Source of the DNA: Shouchella hunanensis | GTDB taxonomy: Bacteria; Bacillota; Bacilli; Bacillales; Bacillaceae_D | Assembly (NCBI RefSeq): GCF_028735875.1 | Contig: NZ_CP117834.1 | Span: 2,902,001 to 2,966,000 of the forward strand | Reading direction: 5' to 3' | Length of the DNA stretch: 64,000 nt | Part shown: in pieces, positions 32,480 to 40,492 of the stretch | How the letters are laid out: each line of letters opens with the position of its first letter | Numbering within the stretch: the first letter of the stretch is position 1 | Translations under genes and position numbers: made by a program | The notes under the pieces: generated by a model | What the model was told of the DNA's origin: nothing | Seen by the model: only the letters and a program-made list of their open reading frames with translations | The model's database searches: none

Positions 32480-34375
32480 TTGAATATTTTAAACAAAATT
32501 GAACAGTATCGAGATCATGAAGAACGTTTACGCTGGGAAGGAACTTTTGCTGAATACTTGGATCTAATCAAAGAAAAACCATGGGTTGCACAGACTGCTC
32601 ACTCTCGTGTGTACAATATGATAAAAGACGCTGGTGTGGAAGAGAAAGATGGAAAAAAAGAATATTCCTTTTTTAAAGATTCCATTTATGGATTAGAAGA
32701 ATCGTTGGAAAAGCTAGTAGAAGAGTATTTCCATTCGGCGGCAAAACGCTTAGACGTCCGCAAGCGAATCCTATTACTAATGGGGCCAGTAAGCGGTGGG
32801 AAATCGACACTTGTCACGATGCTAAAGAGAGGCTTAGAAGATTATTCTCGTACAGAAAATGGAGCCGTTTATGCAATTAAGGGCTGCCCAATGAACGAAG
32901 ACCCTCTTCATTTAATCCCGCTTCATCTAAGAGAAGAGTTCCAAAACGAATTTGGTATTAAGGTAGAAGGAAATTTGTCACCATTAAACATGATGCGTTT
33001 AGAGCAAGAGTATAGTGGACGGATTGAAGACGTCATGGTAGAACGAATTTTCTTCTCAGAAGATAAACGAACAGGCATTGGCACATTTTCACCGTCTGAT
33101 CCGAAATCGCAAGACATTGCTGATTTAACAGGGAGTATCGATTTCTCGACAATTGCCGAATACGGTTCTGAATCAGATCCGCGCGCGTATCGCTTTGATG
33201 GTGAACTCAATAAAGCGAATCGTGGCATGATGGAATTCCAAGAGATGTTAAAGTGTGATGAGAAATTTCTCTGGCATCTATTGTCGTTAACACAGGAAGG
33301 TAATTTTAAAGCAGGGCGATTTGCGTTAATTTCTGCTGACGAACTTATACTGGCTCATACGAACGAATCAGAATACAAGTCTTTTATATCGAATAAGAAG
33401 AATGAAGCCTTGCATTCTCGCATTATTGTGATGAAAATTCCGTACAATTTAAAAGTCTCAGAAGAAGAACGAATTTACAAGAAAATGATTGCAGATAGTG
33501 ATTTATCTCATGTTCATATTGCGCCTCACGCTCTAAAAGTGGCATCCATCTTTACGATTTTAACACGTTTAAAAACAACTCATAAAGCGGGCGTCGATCT
33601 GGTTAAAAAGATGAAGCTTTACGACGGAGAAGCTGTTGAAGGGTTTAATCAACAAGACGTAAAAGAGCTGCAGTCTGAGTTTAATGATGAGGGAATGAGC
33701 GGCATTGATCCAAGATACGTCATTAATCGCATCTCTTCAGCGATTATTCGCAAACAGCTAACGTCCATTTCAGCTTTAGATGTATTACGCTCGATTAAAG
33801 AGGGCTTAGATCAGCACGCCTCTATATCGAAAGAAGATAAAGAGCGCTATACAGACTATATTACAATTGCTCGAAAAGAATATGATTTAATTGCAAAAGA
33901 AGAAGTGCAAAAAGCATTTGTCTATTCGTATGAAGAGTCAGCGAAAACATTAATGGACAATTACTTAGATAATGTAGAGGCTTTTTGTAACAAGAATAAG
34001 CTCAGAGATCCCCTTACAGGCGATGAAATGTCTCCTGATGAAAAGCTAATGCGTTCCATTGAGGAGCAAATTGGCATCTCAGAAAATGCGAAAAAAGCAT
34101 TCCGAGAAGAAATCTTAATTCGCATTTCCGCATATGCAAGAAAAGGGAAACGTTTTGAATACAACTCCCACGAACGTCTGCGTGAAGCGATTCAAAAGAA
34201 GCTATTCGCGGATTTGAAAGATATTGTAAAAATAACAACATCCGTCAAAACGCCAGATGAGTCTCAGCTGAAAAAGATGAACGATGTTATTGCTCGTTTA
34301 ATCGATGAACATGGCTATAACTCAGTATCGGCAAACGAATTATTAAGGTATGTTGGATCTCTTTTAAACCGATAA
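32480..34375 (+). CDS. prkA: Serine protein kinase/AAA ATPase PrkA
   Basis: The protein has 631 residues, identical in length to B. subtilis PrkA. TTG 32480 chosen, with GGAGG 8 bases upstream. The N-terminal AAA module has the P-loop LLMGPVSGGKST and a Walker B region; the C-terminal part is the PrkA-specific domain with distant kinase-like character. PrkA is needed for normal sporulation and phosphorylates an unidentified protein; E. coli YeaG works with YeaH in nitrogen stress. Here a signal peptidase gene separates it from yhbH (YeaH homologue). Sigma-E-like promoter upstream. Confidence 0.96.
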   Translation: MNILNKIEQYRDHEERLRWEGTFAEYLDLIKEKPWVAQTAHSRVYNMIKDAGVEEKDGKKEYSFFKDSIYGLEESLEKLVEEYFHSAAKRLDVRKRILLLMGPVSGGKSTLVTMLKRGLEDYSRTENGAVYAIKGCPMNEDPLHLIPLHLREEFQNEFGIKVEGNLSPLNMMRLEQEYSGRIEDVMVERIFFSEDKRTGIGTFSPSDPKSQDIADLTGSIDFSTIAEYGSESDPRAYRFDGELNKANRGMMEFQEMLKCDEKFLWHLLSLTQEGNFKAGRFALISADELILAHTNESEYKSFISNKKNEALHSRIIVMKIPYNLKVSEEERIYKKMIADSDLSHVHIAPHALKVASIFTILTRLKTTHKAGVDLVKKMKLYDGEAVEGFNQQDVKELQSEFNDEGMSGIDPRYVINRISSAIIRKQLTSISALDVLRSIKEGLDQHASISKEDKERYTDYITIARKEYDLIAKEEVQKAFVYSYEESAKTLMDNYLDNVEAFCNKNKLRDPLTGDEMSPDEKLMRSIEEQIGISENAKKAFREEILIRISAYARKGKRFEYNSHERLREAIQKKLFADLKDIVKITTSVKTPDESQLKKMNDVIARLIDEHGYNSVSANELLRYVGSLLNR

Positions 34376-34380
34376 TGAAG

Positions 34381-34418
34381 CAAGAAGGTCTCAAGCAGGC
34401 CTTCTTGTTCTTTTTTTC
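34381..34418 (+). terminator. prkA terminator
   Basis: CAAGAAGG (34381-34388) pairs with CCTTCTTG (34400-34407), followed by TTCTTTTTTT. Confidence 0.85.
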
Positions 34419-34472
34419 ATTTAGTGGTAATTTATGAATAGATGTTGTGAATGTAGAAAGCGGGGAACATTA

Positions 34473-35012
34473 TTGGCTGAAAATAAAGTGAAATCAGAGG
34501 CTTGGGGTTGGATCAAAGCGATTGTCATTGCGCTTCTTATCGCGTTTGTTGTTCGAACGTTTATTGTCACAAGCTTTGAGGTTCGAGGGGAATCAATGGT
34601 ACCTACCGCTCACGATGGAGAACGATTTATCGTTAACCGTCTTGCATATCAGTTTAGCGAACCGGATCGCTTTGATTTAATTGTCTTCCATGCGACTGAG
34701 CAGGATAGCTATATTAAACGAGTAGTTGGCTTACCAGGAGATACGATTCGTTTCGAAAACGATCAATTGTTCATTAATGATGAACCGATTGATGAGCCTT
34801 TCTTGGATGAAGTGCAGGGATCACTTGCAAACCCATATACAAACGATTACGAGTATGAAGGCATCATTCCAGACAATCATGTTTTTGTCGTTGGTGACAA
34901 CCGCCCGAATAGCTCTGACAGTCGTGCGTTTGGACCTGTGCATGAAGATGAGATTATTGGTAAAGTTGGTTTACGATTCTGGCCGCTATCTGAATTTGGA
35001 TTTATGGAATGA
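34473..35012 (+). CDS. Type I signal peptidase
   Basis: The protein has 179 residues from TTG 34473, with GGGGA about 8 bases upstream; ATG 34434 would add a Cys-rich tail (NRCCECRKRG) not seen in the family. One N-terminal anchor (WIKAIVIALLIAFVVRTFIV). Catalytic Ser in RGESMVPT and Lys in YIKRVVGLPGD, then VFVVGDNRPNSSDSRAFGPV. It is the SipS/SipT type, not SipW. It removes signal peptides outside the membrane. Placed between prkA and yhbH with its own terminator on either side, so it is a separate unit. Confidence 0.92.
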   Translation: MAENKVKSEAWGWIKAIVIALLIAFVVRTFIVTSFEVRGESMVPTAHDGERFIVNRLAYQFSEPDRFDLIVFHATEQDSYIKRVVGLPGDTIRFENDQLFINDEPIDEPFLDEVQGSLANPYTNDYEYEGIIPDNHVFVVGDNRPNSSDSRAFGPVHEDEIIGKVGLRFWPLSEFGFME

Positions 35013-35026
35013 CGATTCCAGAAAAA

Positions 35027-35052
35027 AGTACTCTGAGTAGAGTGCTTTTTTT
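35027..35052 (+). terminator. Signal peptidase terminator
   Basis: AGTACTCT (35027-35034) pairs with AGAGTGCT (35039-35046), then seven T. Confidence 0.82.
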
Positions 35053-35247
35053 ATTTAGAACAGACAGTAGCAGTAGCATCAATAAAAATAAGCAAGCTAG
35101 GCACAGCTTTAGCTTGTCCTCTCGCAATTAATTAGCAACTCTTGTGCAAGTGAAACATAGGATAAGTTAAGGCAAGAAATCAATCCAATCTATGTTATGT
35201 AAGTAGCAAGTCATTTGTGCAAAAATGTTAATGGCAGGAGGGCAAGA

Positions 35248-36420
35248 ATGGAAAAAAACAATAAGCACCAGTACATTGTCTCTGAGGAAAACTGGTCCCT
35301 CCATCGTAAAGGATATCAGGACCAACGTCGTCATCAAGAGAAAGTTCAAGACGCGATTAAAAAGAATTTGCCTGATTTAGTCAGCGAGGAGAATATTGTC
35401 CTGTCTAATGGGAAAGATGTCATTCGAATTCCAATACGCTCCCTTGATGAATATAAAATTCGTTACAATTATGATAAGAATAAACACGTTGGGCAAGGAA
35501 AAGGAGATAGTAAGGTAGGCGATGTCGTTGCCCGTGATCCGAACGGCGATAAACAAGCTGGAGCAGGGAAGGGGCAAGGGGCAGGTGATCAAGCTGGGGA
35601 AGATTACAATGAAGCAGAAGTGTCGATTGCAGAATTAGAAGAAATGATGTTTGCTGAAATGGAATTGCCTCATTTGAAAAAGAAAGAAGAGCAAGAAATT
35701 GTCATTGAGAATATTGAGTTTAACGATATTCGCAAGAAAGGATTAATGGGGAATGTGGATAAGAGGCGTACCATTCTTGCGGCAATTAAGCGAAATGCAT
35801 TAACAGGAAAAGCAGGCATTATGCCAATTTACAACGAAGATTTACGTTTTAAAACGTGGAACGAGACGATTCGACCGGAATCCAAAGCGGTTGTCATTGC
35901 AATGATGGATACAAGTGGGTCTATGGGACGTTTTGAGAAATACGTTGCTCGGAGTTTCTTTTTTTGGATGACTCGTTTCTTGCGTACAAAGTATGAAAAA
36001 GTAGAAATCGAGTTTATCGCCCATCATACAGAAGCAAAAGTTGTAAATGAAGAAGACTTTTTCTCTAAAGGAGAAAGTGGAGGAACGATTTGTTCGTCAG
36101 CCTATCGAAAAGCACTTGAGCTAATTGATGAAAAATACAACCCATCTGCTTACAATATTTATCCGTTTCATTTCTCGGATGGCGATAACTTAACTTCAGA
36201 TAACGCTCGCTGCCTCAAACTTGTGAAGCAATTAATGGATCGCTCGAATTTGTTCGGTTACGGAGAAATTAATCAATATTCTCGTAATTCGACTTTAATG
36301 GGTGCCTACAAAAATGTGGATGATCCACGTTTTATGCACTATATTCTAAAAGAAAAAGGCGATGTTTATCACGCTTTAAAGCATTTCTTTCAGAAAGAAG
36401 AAGAAGGTATAAATGCGTAG
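35248..36420 (+). CDS. yhbH: Sporulation protein YhbH (UPF0229)
   Basis: The protein has 390 residues. ATG 35248 chosen with GCAGGAGG upstream. The central Gly/Asp-rich linker ([18 protein letters not shown]) and [13 protein letters not shown] (MIDAS-like DxSGS of a von Willebrand A domain) identify the UPF0229 family; [14 protein letters not shown] is the usual end. B. subtilis YhbH is a sporulation protein and lies next to prkA; E. coli YeaH partners YeaG. About 235 bases upstream contain only a weak sigma-E-like -10. Confidence 0.94.
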   Translation: MEKNNKHQYIVSEENWSLHRKGYQDQRRHQEKVQDAIKKNLPDLVSEENIVLSNGKDVIRIPIRSLDEYKIRYNYDKNKHVGQGKGDSKVGDVVARDPNGDKQAGAGKGQGAGDQAGEDYNEAEVSIAELEEMMFAEMELPHLKKKEEQEIVIENIEFNDIRKKGLMGNVDKRRTILAAIKRNALTGKAGIMPIYNEDLRFKTWNETIRPESKAVVIAMMDTSGSMGRFEKYVARSFFFWMTRFLRTKYEKVEIEFIAHHTEAKVVNEEDFFSKGESGGTICSSAYRKALELIDEKYNPSAYNIYPFHFSDGDNLTSDNARCLKLVKQLMDRSNLFGYGEINQYSRNSTLMGAYKNVDDPRFMHYILKEKGDVYHALKHFFQKEEEGINA

Positions 36421-36457
36421 TAGCTGTTTTTTAGTCAGAATACATTGATAACTGGAC

Positions 36458-36498
36458 GTGAAAGGCTTCTTTCGTCAAATAAGAAAGAAGCCTTTCAC
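36458..36498 (+). terminator. yhbH terminator
   Basis: A 16-bp perfect stem: GTGAAAGGCTTCTTTC (36458-36473) with GAAAGAAGCCTTTCAC (36483-36498). Only TTTATTC follows. Confidence 0.75.
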
Positions 36499-36499
36499 T

Positions 36500-36715
36500 T
36501 TATTCGTCGTCAACTTTGGCTTCTTTAGTTGTGTTTAAAGAAAACAGGGGAGAGTCCATCTTCTAATCAAAATGCAAATGACTCCTTTCGTTAAGGGATT
36601 CGTCTGATTATCCCTTAGCCGCTTTGATATCTGATCTTGTTGTCATGAACTTCTTTAGTTAGAAAGTATTGTTAAACGATATTATAGCAAAAGAAGAAGA
36701 GAGGGTCTGAAAAAA
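36500..36715. other. Structured gene-free stretch
   Basis: About 215 bases with no gene. It has the hairpin TAAGGGAT...ATCCCTTA near 36593-36619 and the repeated 10-mer TTCTTTAGTT (near 36521 and 36651). A tail-less structured RNA is conceivable, but no promoter is clear. Confidence 0.35.
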
Positions 36716-36718
36716 CAA

Positions 36719-36748
36719 TTGACTTCTGTGAGTGGACTCCTGTATAAT
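36719..36748 (+). promoter_or_regulatory. proBA promoter
   Basis: TTGACT (36719-36724), 18-base spacer, TATAAT (36743-36748). Confidence 0.78.
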
Positions 36749-36759
36749 CACCTCTAACT

Positions 36760-37003
36760 TCATTTGTTCGTAATGCGTAGATTGGAACAAGTAGACAAAA
36801 GAACATGTTTAGAGAGTTGGTTTCAGCGGCTGAAAGAACCAACCATCCCTCCTTTTGTTGAATCCTATTCCAGGAGCAGTTGGCAAAACCAATCGTCTCA
36901 TTGACGTTATCAATGTAAAGTGGGCATGTTTTTGTATGCTAACTAAGGTGGTACCGCGGAGCTCGTCCGTCCTTATTTTTTAAGGATGGATGGGCTCTTT
37001 TTT
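36760..37003 (+). ncRNA. T-box leader of proBA, proline specific
   Basis: The T-box sequence AAGGTGGTACCGCGG is at 36945-36959, directly before a terminator pairing GAGCTCGTCCGTCC with GGATGGATGGGCTC and an eight-T run. Stem I includes AGAGAGTTGGTTTCAGC. The specifier loop GAAT-CCT-ATTCC offers CCU (36864-36866), a proline codon. Uncharged proline tRNA should stabilise the antiterminator and turn on proline synthesis. Confidence 0.93.
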
Positions 37004-37020
37004 TGGAGGAGGAGAGACGT

Positions 37021-38121
37021 ATGCAAGGAACCATTGTTATTAAAATTGGAAGTAGTAGTCTAACAGCTGAAAACGGTAGACTAGACGTTAAACAATTAGA
37101 AAATCATGTGGAGGCCATGGTGTATTTGTTGAAGCTGAATTACCGTATTGTACTCGTTACATCGGGAGCCGTAGCTGCTGGATTTTCAAGTTTAGGCTTT
37201 AAGCGAAAGCCGAAAGGGATTGCTCAGAAACAAGCGGCGGCTTCAGTAGGTCAAAGTTTACTTATGCAGGCGTATATGGATGCGTTCAATCAACACGACT
37301 ACATTGCCGCACAACTGTTACTTACACGGGCAGATTTTGCTGACCAGCACCGCTTTTCTAATATTTCACAAACTCTCGGCGAATTAGTGAAACGCGGGGC
37401 GGTCCCAATCATTAATGAGAACGATTCAACATCGGTTGAAGAGTTGACTTTTGGCGATAACGATCGCTTGTCAGCCCTTGTTAGCGGAATCGTTCACGCA
37501 GATATGCTTTGCTTGTTTACCGATGTAAATGGGGTGTATGACGAGAATCCAATTACGAATCCACATGCTAAAAAGTACTCTTTTCTATCTGAAGTACCGG
37601 ATGCGCTGTTAAAAACAATTGATCAAACGACTTCAGATGTAGGGACTGGGGGAATGTATTCCAAGCTTGCGGCGGCAAAAACAGCGATTGAGTTAGGCAC
37701 AAACGTTTTTATTGGGAGTGGGACAGGACAGGATAAGTTTGCGGATGTTTTAGTAGGAAAAGGGGATGGAACGTATATTGGTTCTTTTTCGAAAACGTCT
37801 ATGTCAATGACAAAGCAATACATTCTGTACCATAGTAAGCCAAGAGGTAGCATATATGTGGATAACGGTGCAGCTGAAGCGCTATTGAAACAACACAAAA
37901 GTTTATTATCGGCTGGGGTTGTCGAAGTGAACGGATCGTTTACTGTCGGTGAAATTGTTGACGTTAGAAGGGAAAATGACGAAATCATCGGGAAAGGGAA
38001 AGTAAACTTTACCTGTGAGGAACTTGAACAGTTAAAAGGAAAAAATAGCGCAGAAATCGCAAAGGTGACAACTCGATCAAAAAAAACGGTCATACATCGA
38101 AATTTTTGGGTGGCTATGTAA
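37021..38121 (+). CDS. proB: Glutamate 5-kinase
   Basis: The protein has 366 residues. ATG 37021 chosen after GGAGGAGGAGA. It phosphorylates glutamate, the first step of proline synthesis. Amino-acid kinase domain: VIKIGSSSL, IVLVTSGAVAAG, INENDS and GTGGMYSKLAAAK. The C-terminal PUA domain (about 270-350) begins PRGSIYVDNGA. Proline may serve as compatible solute. Next gene starts 13 bases downstream. Confidence 0.96.
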   Translation: MQGTIVIKIGSSSLTAENGRLDVKQLENHVEAMVYLLKLNYRIVLVTSGAVAAGFSSLGFKRKPKGIAQKQAAASVGQSLLMQAYMDAFNQHDYIAAQLLLTRADFADQHRFSNISQTLGELVKRGAVPIINENDSTSVEELTFGDNDRLSALVSGIVHADMLCLFTDVNGVYDENPITNPHAKKYSFLSEVPDALLKTIDQTTSDVGTGGMYSKLAAAKTAIELGTNVFIGSGTGQDKFADVLVGKGDGTYIGSFSKTSMSMTKQYILYHSKPRGSIYVDNGAAEALLKQHKSLLSAGVVEVNGSFTVGEIVDVRRENDEIIGKGKVNFTCEELEQLKGKNSAEIAKVTTRSKKTVIHRNFWVAM

Positions 38122-38134
38122 AAGGGGAGAAACG

Positions 38135-39382
38135 ATGGAAAACGTGGAATGGATTGCAAAAAGGGCAAAAAAAGCAGCACCAACAATAGCTCGAGCGACT
38201 CTAGAGGAGCGAAACGAAGCGTTGCTTTTGCTAGCGGAGGCGCTACAAACAAAGAGAGAATATTTGTTAGACGAAAATCAACAAGATATTACAGAGGCGA
38301 AACAAAAAGGAACAGCCCAACCTCTCATCGATCGTCTATTACTAACGGAGGAACGAATTGCCGATATGGCGGAGGGAATGCGACAGCTTGTTGCGTTACC
38401 AGACCCAATTAACCAAGTACTTGAGACAATGGAACGGCCAAATGGGTTACTCATAGAAAAACGAGCGGTGCCGTTTGGTGTATTTGGAATGATTTACGAG
38501 GCACGCCCTAATGTAACCGTCGATGCGTGTGCACTTGCCATTAAAACAGGTAATGGGGTCGTGTTGCGTGGAAGTGGAAGTGCCATGCATTCAAATAAAG
38601 CCATTGTGTCGGTTTTAAAAGAGGCATTACGTCAAACATCGATTCATACGGATATCATTCAATTAATCGAAAACCCTTCTCGAGAAGAAGCGAATCGATT
38701 TATGAAATTAAAAGGTGACATTGATGTACTGATCCCACGTGGTGGTGCATCACTTATACAAACCGTCGTCAATGAAGCGACGATTCCAGTTATTGAAACC
38801 GGAGTTGGAAACTGCCATGTTTACTTGTCTAATGCGGCAAATGTTGAGTTAGCATCGGCTATCATTGTGAATGCGAAAACCCAACGTCCCTCTGTTTGCA
38901 ACGCTTGTGAAACAGTACTTGTTGAAAGATCTTTTGCAGAACAACATTTGCACACTATAGCAGAAAATTTAAGGCAAAAAGGGGTTCAACTTGTTGGAGA
39001 CGAAACAGCACAAGCGCTTCATCCCCAGATCGGTGCAGCGACAGAAGAAGACTGGCAGAAAGAGTATCTTGATTTATCTCTCGCTGTTCGGTGTGTTGAC
39101 GGAATAGAAGAAGCGGTAGCTCATATAGAAAAATATGGAACAAACCATTCAGAAGCGATTGTGACGGAAGATGACAGAGAGAGAGATTTCTTTTTCCAAG
39201 CCGTTGATGCAGCTGTTCTTTACCATAATGCTTCAACTCGTTTTACAGACGGCTTCGAATTTGGCTTTGGAGCCGAGATTGGGATTAGCACTCAGAAGCT
39301 ACATGCGAGAGGACCGATGGGATTACATGCTCTTACAACTTACAAATACACTGTTAAAGGCTCGGGGCAGATTAAAGGGTGA
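38135..39382 (+). CDS. proA: Glutamate-5-semialdehyde dehydrogenase
   Basis: The protein has 415 residues. It reduces glutamyl 5-phosphate to the semialdehyde with NADPH. ALDH-like signature VPFGVFGMIYEARPNVTVDA, RGGASLI, GVGNCHVY and the nucleophile Cys in QRPSVCNACETVLV are intact. GGGGAGA precedes ATG. Second gene of the T-box operon; terminator follows. Confidence 0.96.
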   Translation: MENVEWIAKRAKKAAPTIARATLEERNEALLLLAEALQTKREYLLDENQQDITEAKQKGTAQPLIDRLLLTEERIADMAEGMRQLVALPDPINQVLETMERPNGLLIEKRAVPFGVFGMIYEARPNVTVDACALAIKTGNGVVLRGSGSAMHSNKAIVSVLKEALRQTSIHTDIIQLIENPSREEANRFMKLKGDIDVLIPRGGASLIQTVVNEATIPVIETGVGNCHVYLSNAANVELASAIIVNAKTQRPSVCNACETVLVERSFAEQHLHTIAENLRQKGVQLVGDETAQALHPQIGAATEEDWQKEYLDLSLAVRCVDGIEEAVAHIEKYGTNHSEAIVTEDDRERDFFFQAVDAAVLYHNASTRFTDGFEFGFGAEIGISTQKLHARGPMGLHALTTYKYTVKGSGQIKG

Positions 39383-39394
39383 TAATGATCAGAG

Positions 39395-39418
39395 GCAGGC
39401 GATGGAGCCTGCTTTTTT
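39395..39418 (+). terminator. proBA terminator
   Basis: GCAGGC (39395-39400) pairs with GCCTGC (39407-39412), followed by six T. Confidence 0.75.
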
Positions 39419-39485
39419 ATGTCTTATTGGAATGTCGAAGGTTATGAAAGTAAAAAGTAGAGAGACTATGATAGCTAAACAGAAA

Positions 39486-39527
39486 TCGACTGGGCATTTC
39501 AATAAGATTCGTGTGAAGCCCAGTCGA
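39486..39527 (-). terminator. Terminator of yitT-type gene
   Basis: TCGACTGGGC and GCCCAGTCGA (10 bp) around a 22-base loop; on the minus strand TTTCTGTTT follows. Confidence 0.55.
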
Positions 39528-39549
39528 CTGTTGTTATGGTAGTTCTATC

Positions 39550-40440
39550 CTATTTACCAAACTCAGGACGCTCTTCCTCAAAATCTGGCATTGTTGTGGA
39601 GTCGAGAGGGTGATCATGCTGAGTGGCAAAAAAGGTTCCTCCAGAAACATCCTTAACATTATGAACGACAATAAAAGCGTTTGGATCGATCTCATGAACA
39701 AGTTTCTTTAAATAGAACAAGCGGTAGGAGCGAACGACAACGTAAATGACTTCCCGCTCTTTTTTCGAATACCCACCGTACCCGTTGAAAATCGTTGCGC
39801 TAGATGACATTTGTTTCGTCACTTTTTCAGAAATTAGTTGTGCTTCAGGTGAAATAATGTTGACTGCTTTTTTTGCATCAAACCCTTCAAGAACATAGTC
39901 GGTGACTTTCTTACCAACATAAAGAGCAACAATCGTATACATCGTATAAATGGGTCCAATAACAAACACACCACAAACAACAATTACAGCATCTAGGACA
40001 AAGTTAGTCCCGGTTAATTCCCACCCAAAACGGTGATTTAACATGCGGGCAATAATGGATGTCCCACCTGTTGAGGAGCCTGCTCGAAAAATAAACCCAA
40101 ATCCGATACCAGTAATAACCCCAGCAAAAATGGCAGCAAGTAACGGATCCTCAATCGGTTGACCAAGACGCTCTGTTAAAAAAATAAAAAACGATAATAG
40201 CGGTACATTGATAATGGATTTGTACACCATATGACGCGGCAATAATTTAAAGCCAATTAGTAAAAGAACGGCGTTCAAAACAAACGTCACAAGTGCAGGG
40301 GAGATATTATAAGCAAAATACAAAAGTAACGATAAACCAACAATTCCGCCTTCAGCAAGATTATTTGGCATAGCATACAACGTAATTGATAAGCTGAACA
40401 GAAATGTGCCAATAATAAGATAAAGATAATCTTTAACCAT
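39550..40440 (-). CDS. YitT-family membrane protein
   Basis: The protein has 296 residues. ATG 40440 chosen with AAAGGAG upstream. Five or six N-terminal helices carry the DUF161 repeats (NLAEGGIVGLSLLLYF, FRAGSSTGGTSIIARMLN). The C-terminal cytosolic DUF2179 domain (EREVIYVVVRSYRLFYLKKLVHEIDPNAFIVVHNV in parts) is complete. The family is widespread and of unknown function. Likely co-transcribed with the beta-helix gene 52 bases upstream. Confidence 0.88.
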   Translation of the reverse strand: MVKDYLYLIIGTFLFSLSITLYAMPNNLAEGGIVGLSLLLYFAYNISPALVTFVLNAVLLLIGFKLLPRHMVYKSIINVPLLSFFIFLTERLGQPIEDPLLAAIFAGVITGIGFGFIFRAGSSTGGTSIIARMLNHRFGWELTGTNFVLDAVIVVCGVFVIGPIYTMYTIVALYVGKKVTDYVLEGFDAKKAVNIISPEAQLISEKVTKQMSSSATIFNGYGGYSKKEREVIYVVVRSYRLFYLKKLVHEIDPNAFIVVHNVKDVSGGTFFATQHDHPLDSTTMPDFEEERPEFGK

Positions 40441-40492
40441 CGTATGAGTCTCCTTTCTACAAATGAAAAGAAGCAGTGCAAGCGAATGCCAA

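Noticed and set aside
35156-35166. CATAGGATA before yhbH as sigma-E -10
   Set aside because: The -35 partner (GCAACTC) matches poorly, so it was not listed as a promoter.
37623-38252. 209-codon minus-strand frame across the proB-proA junction
   Set aside because: Overlaps two certain genes and has no ribosome site; long only because of base composition.
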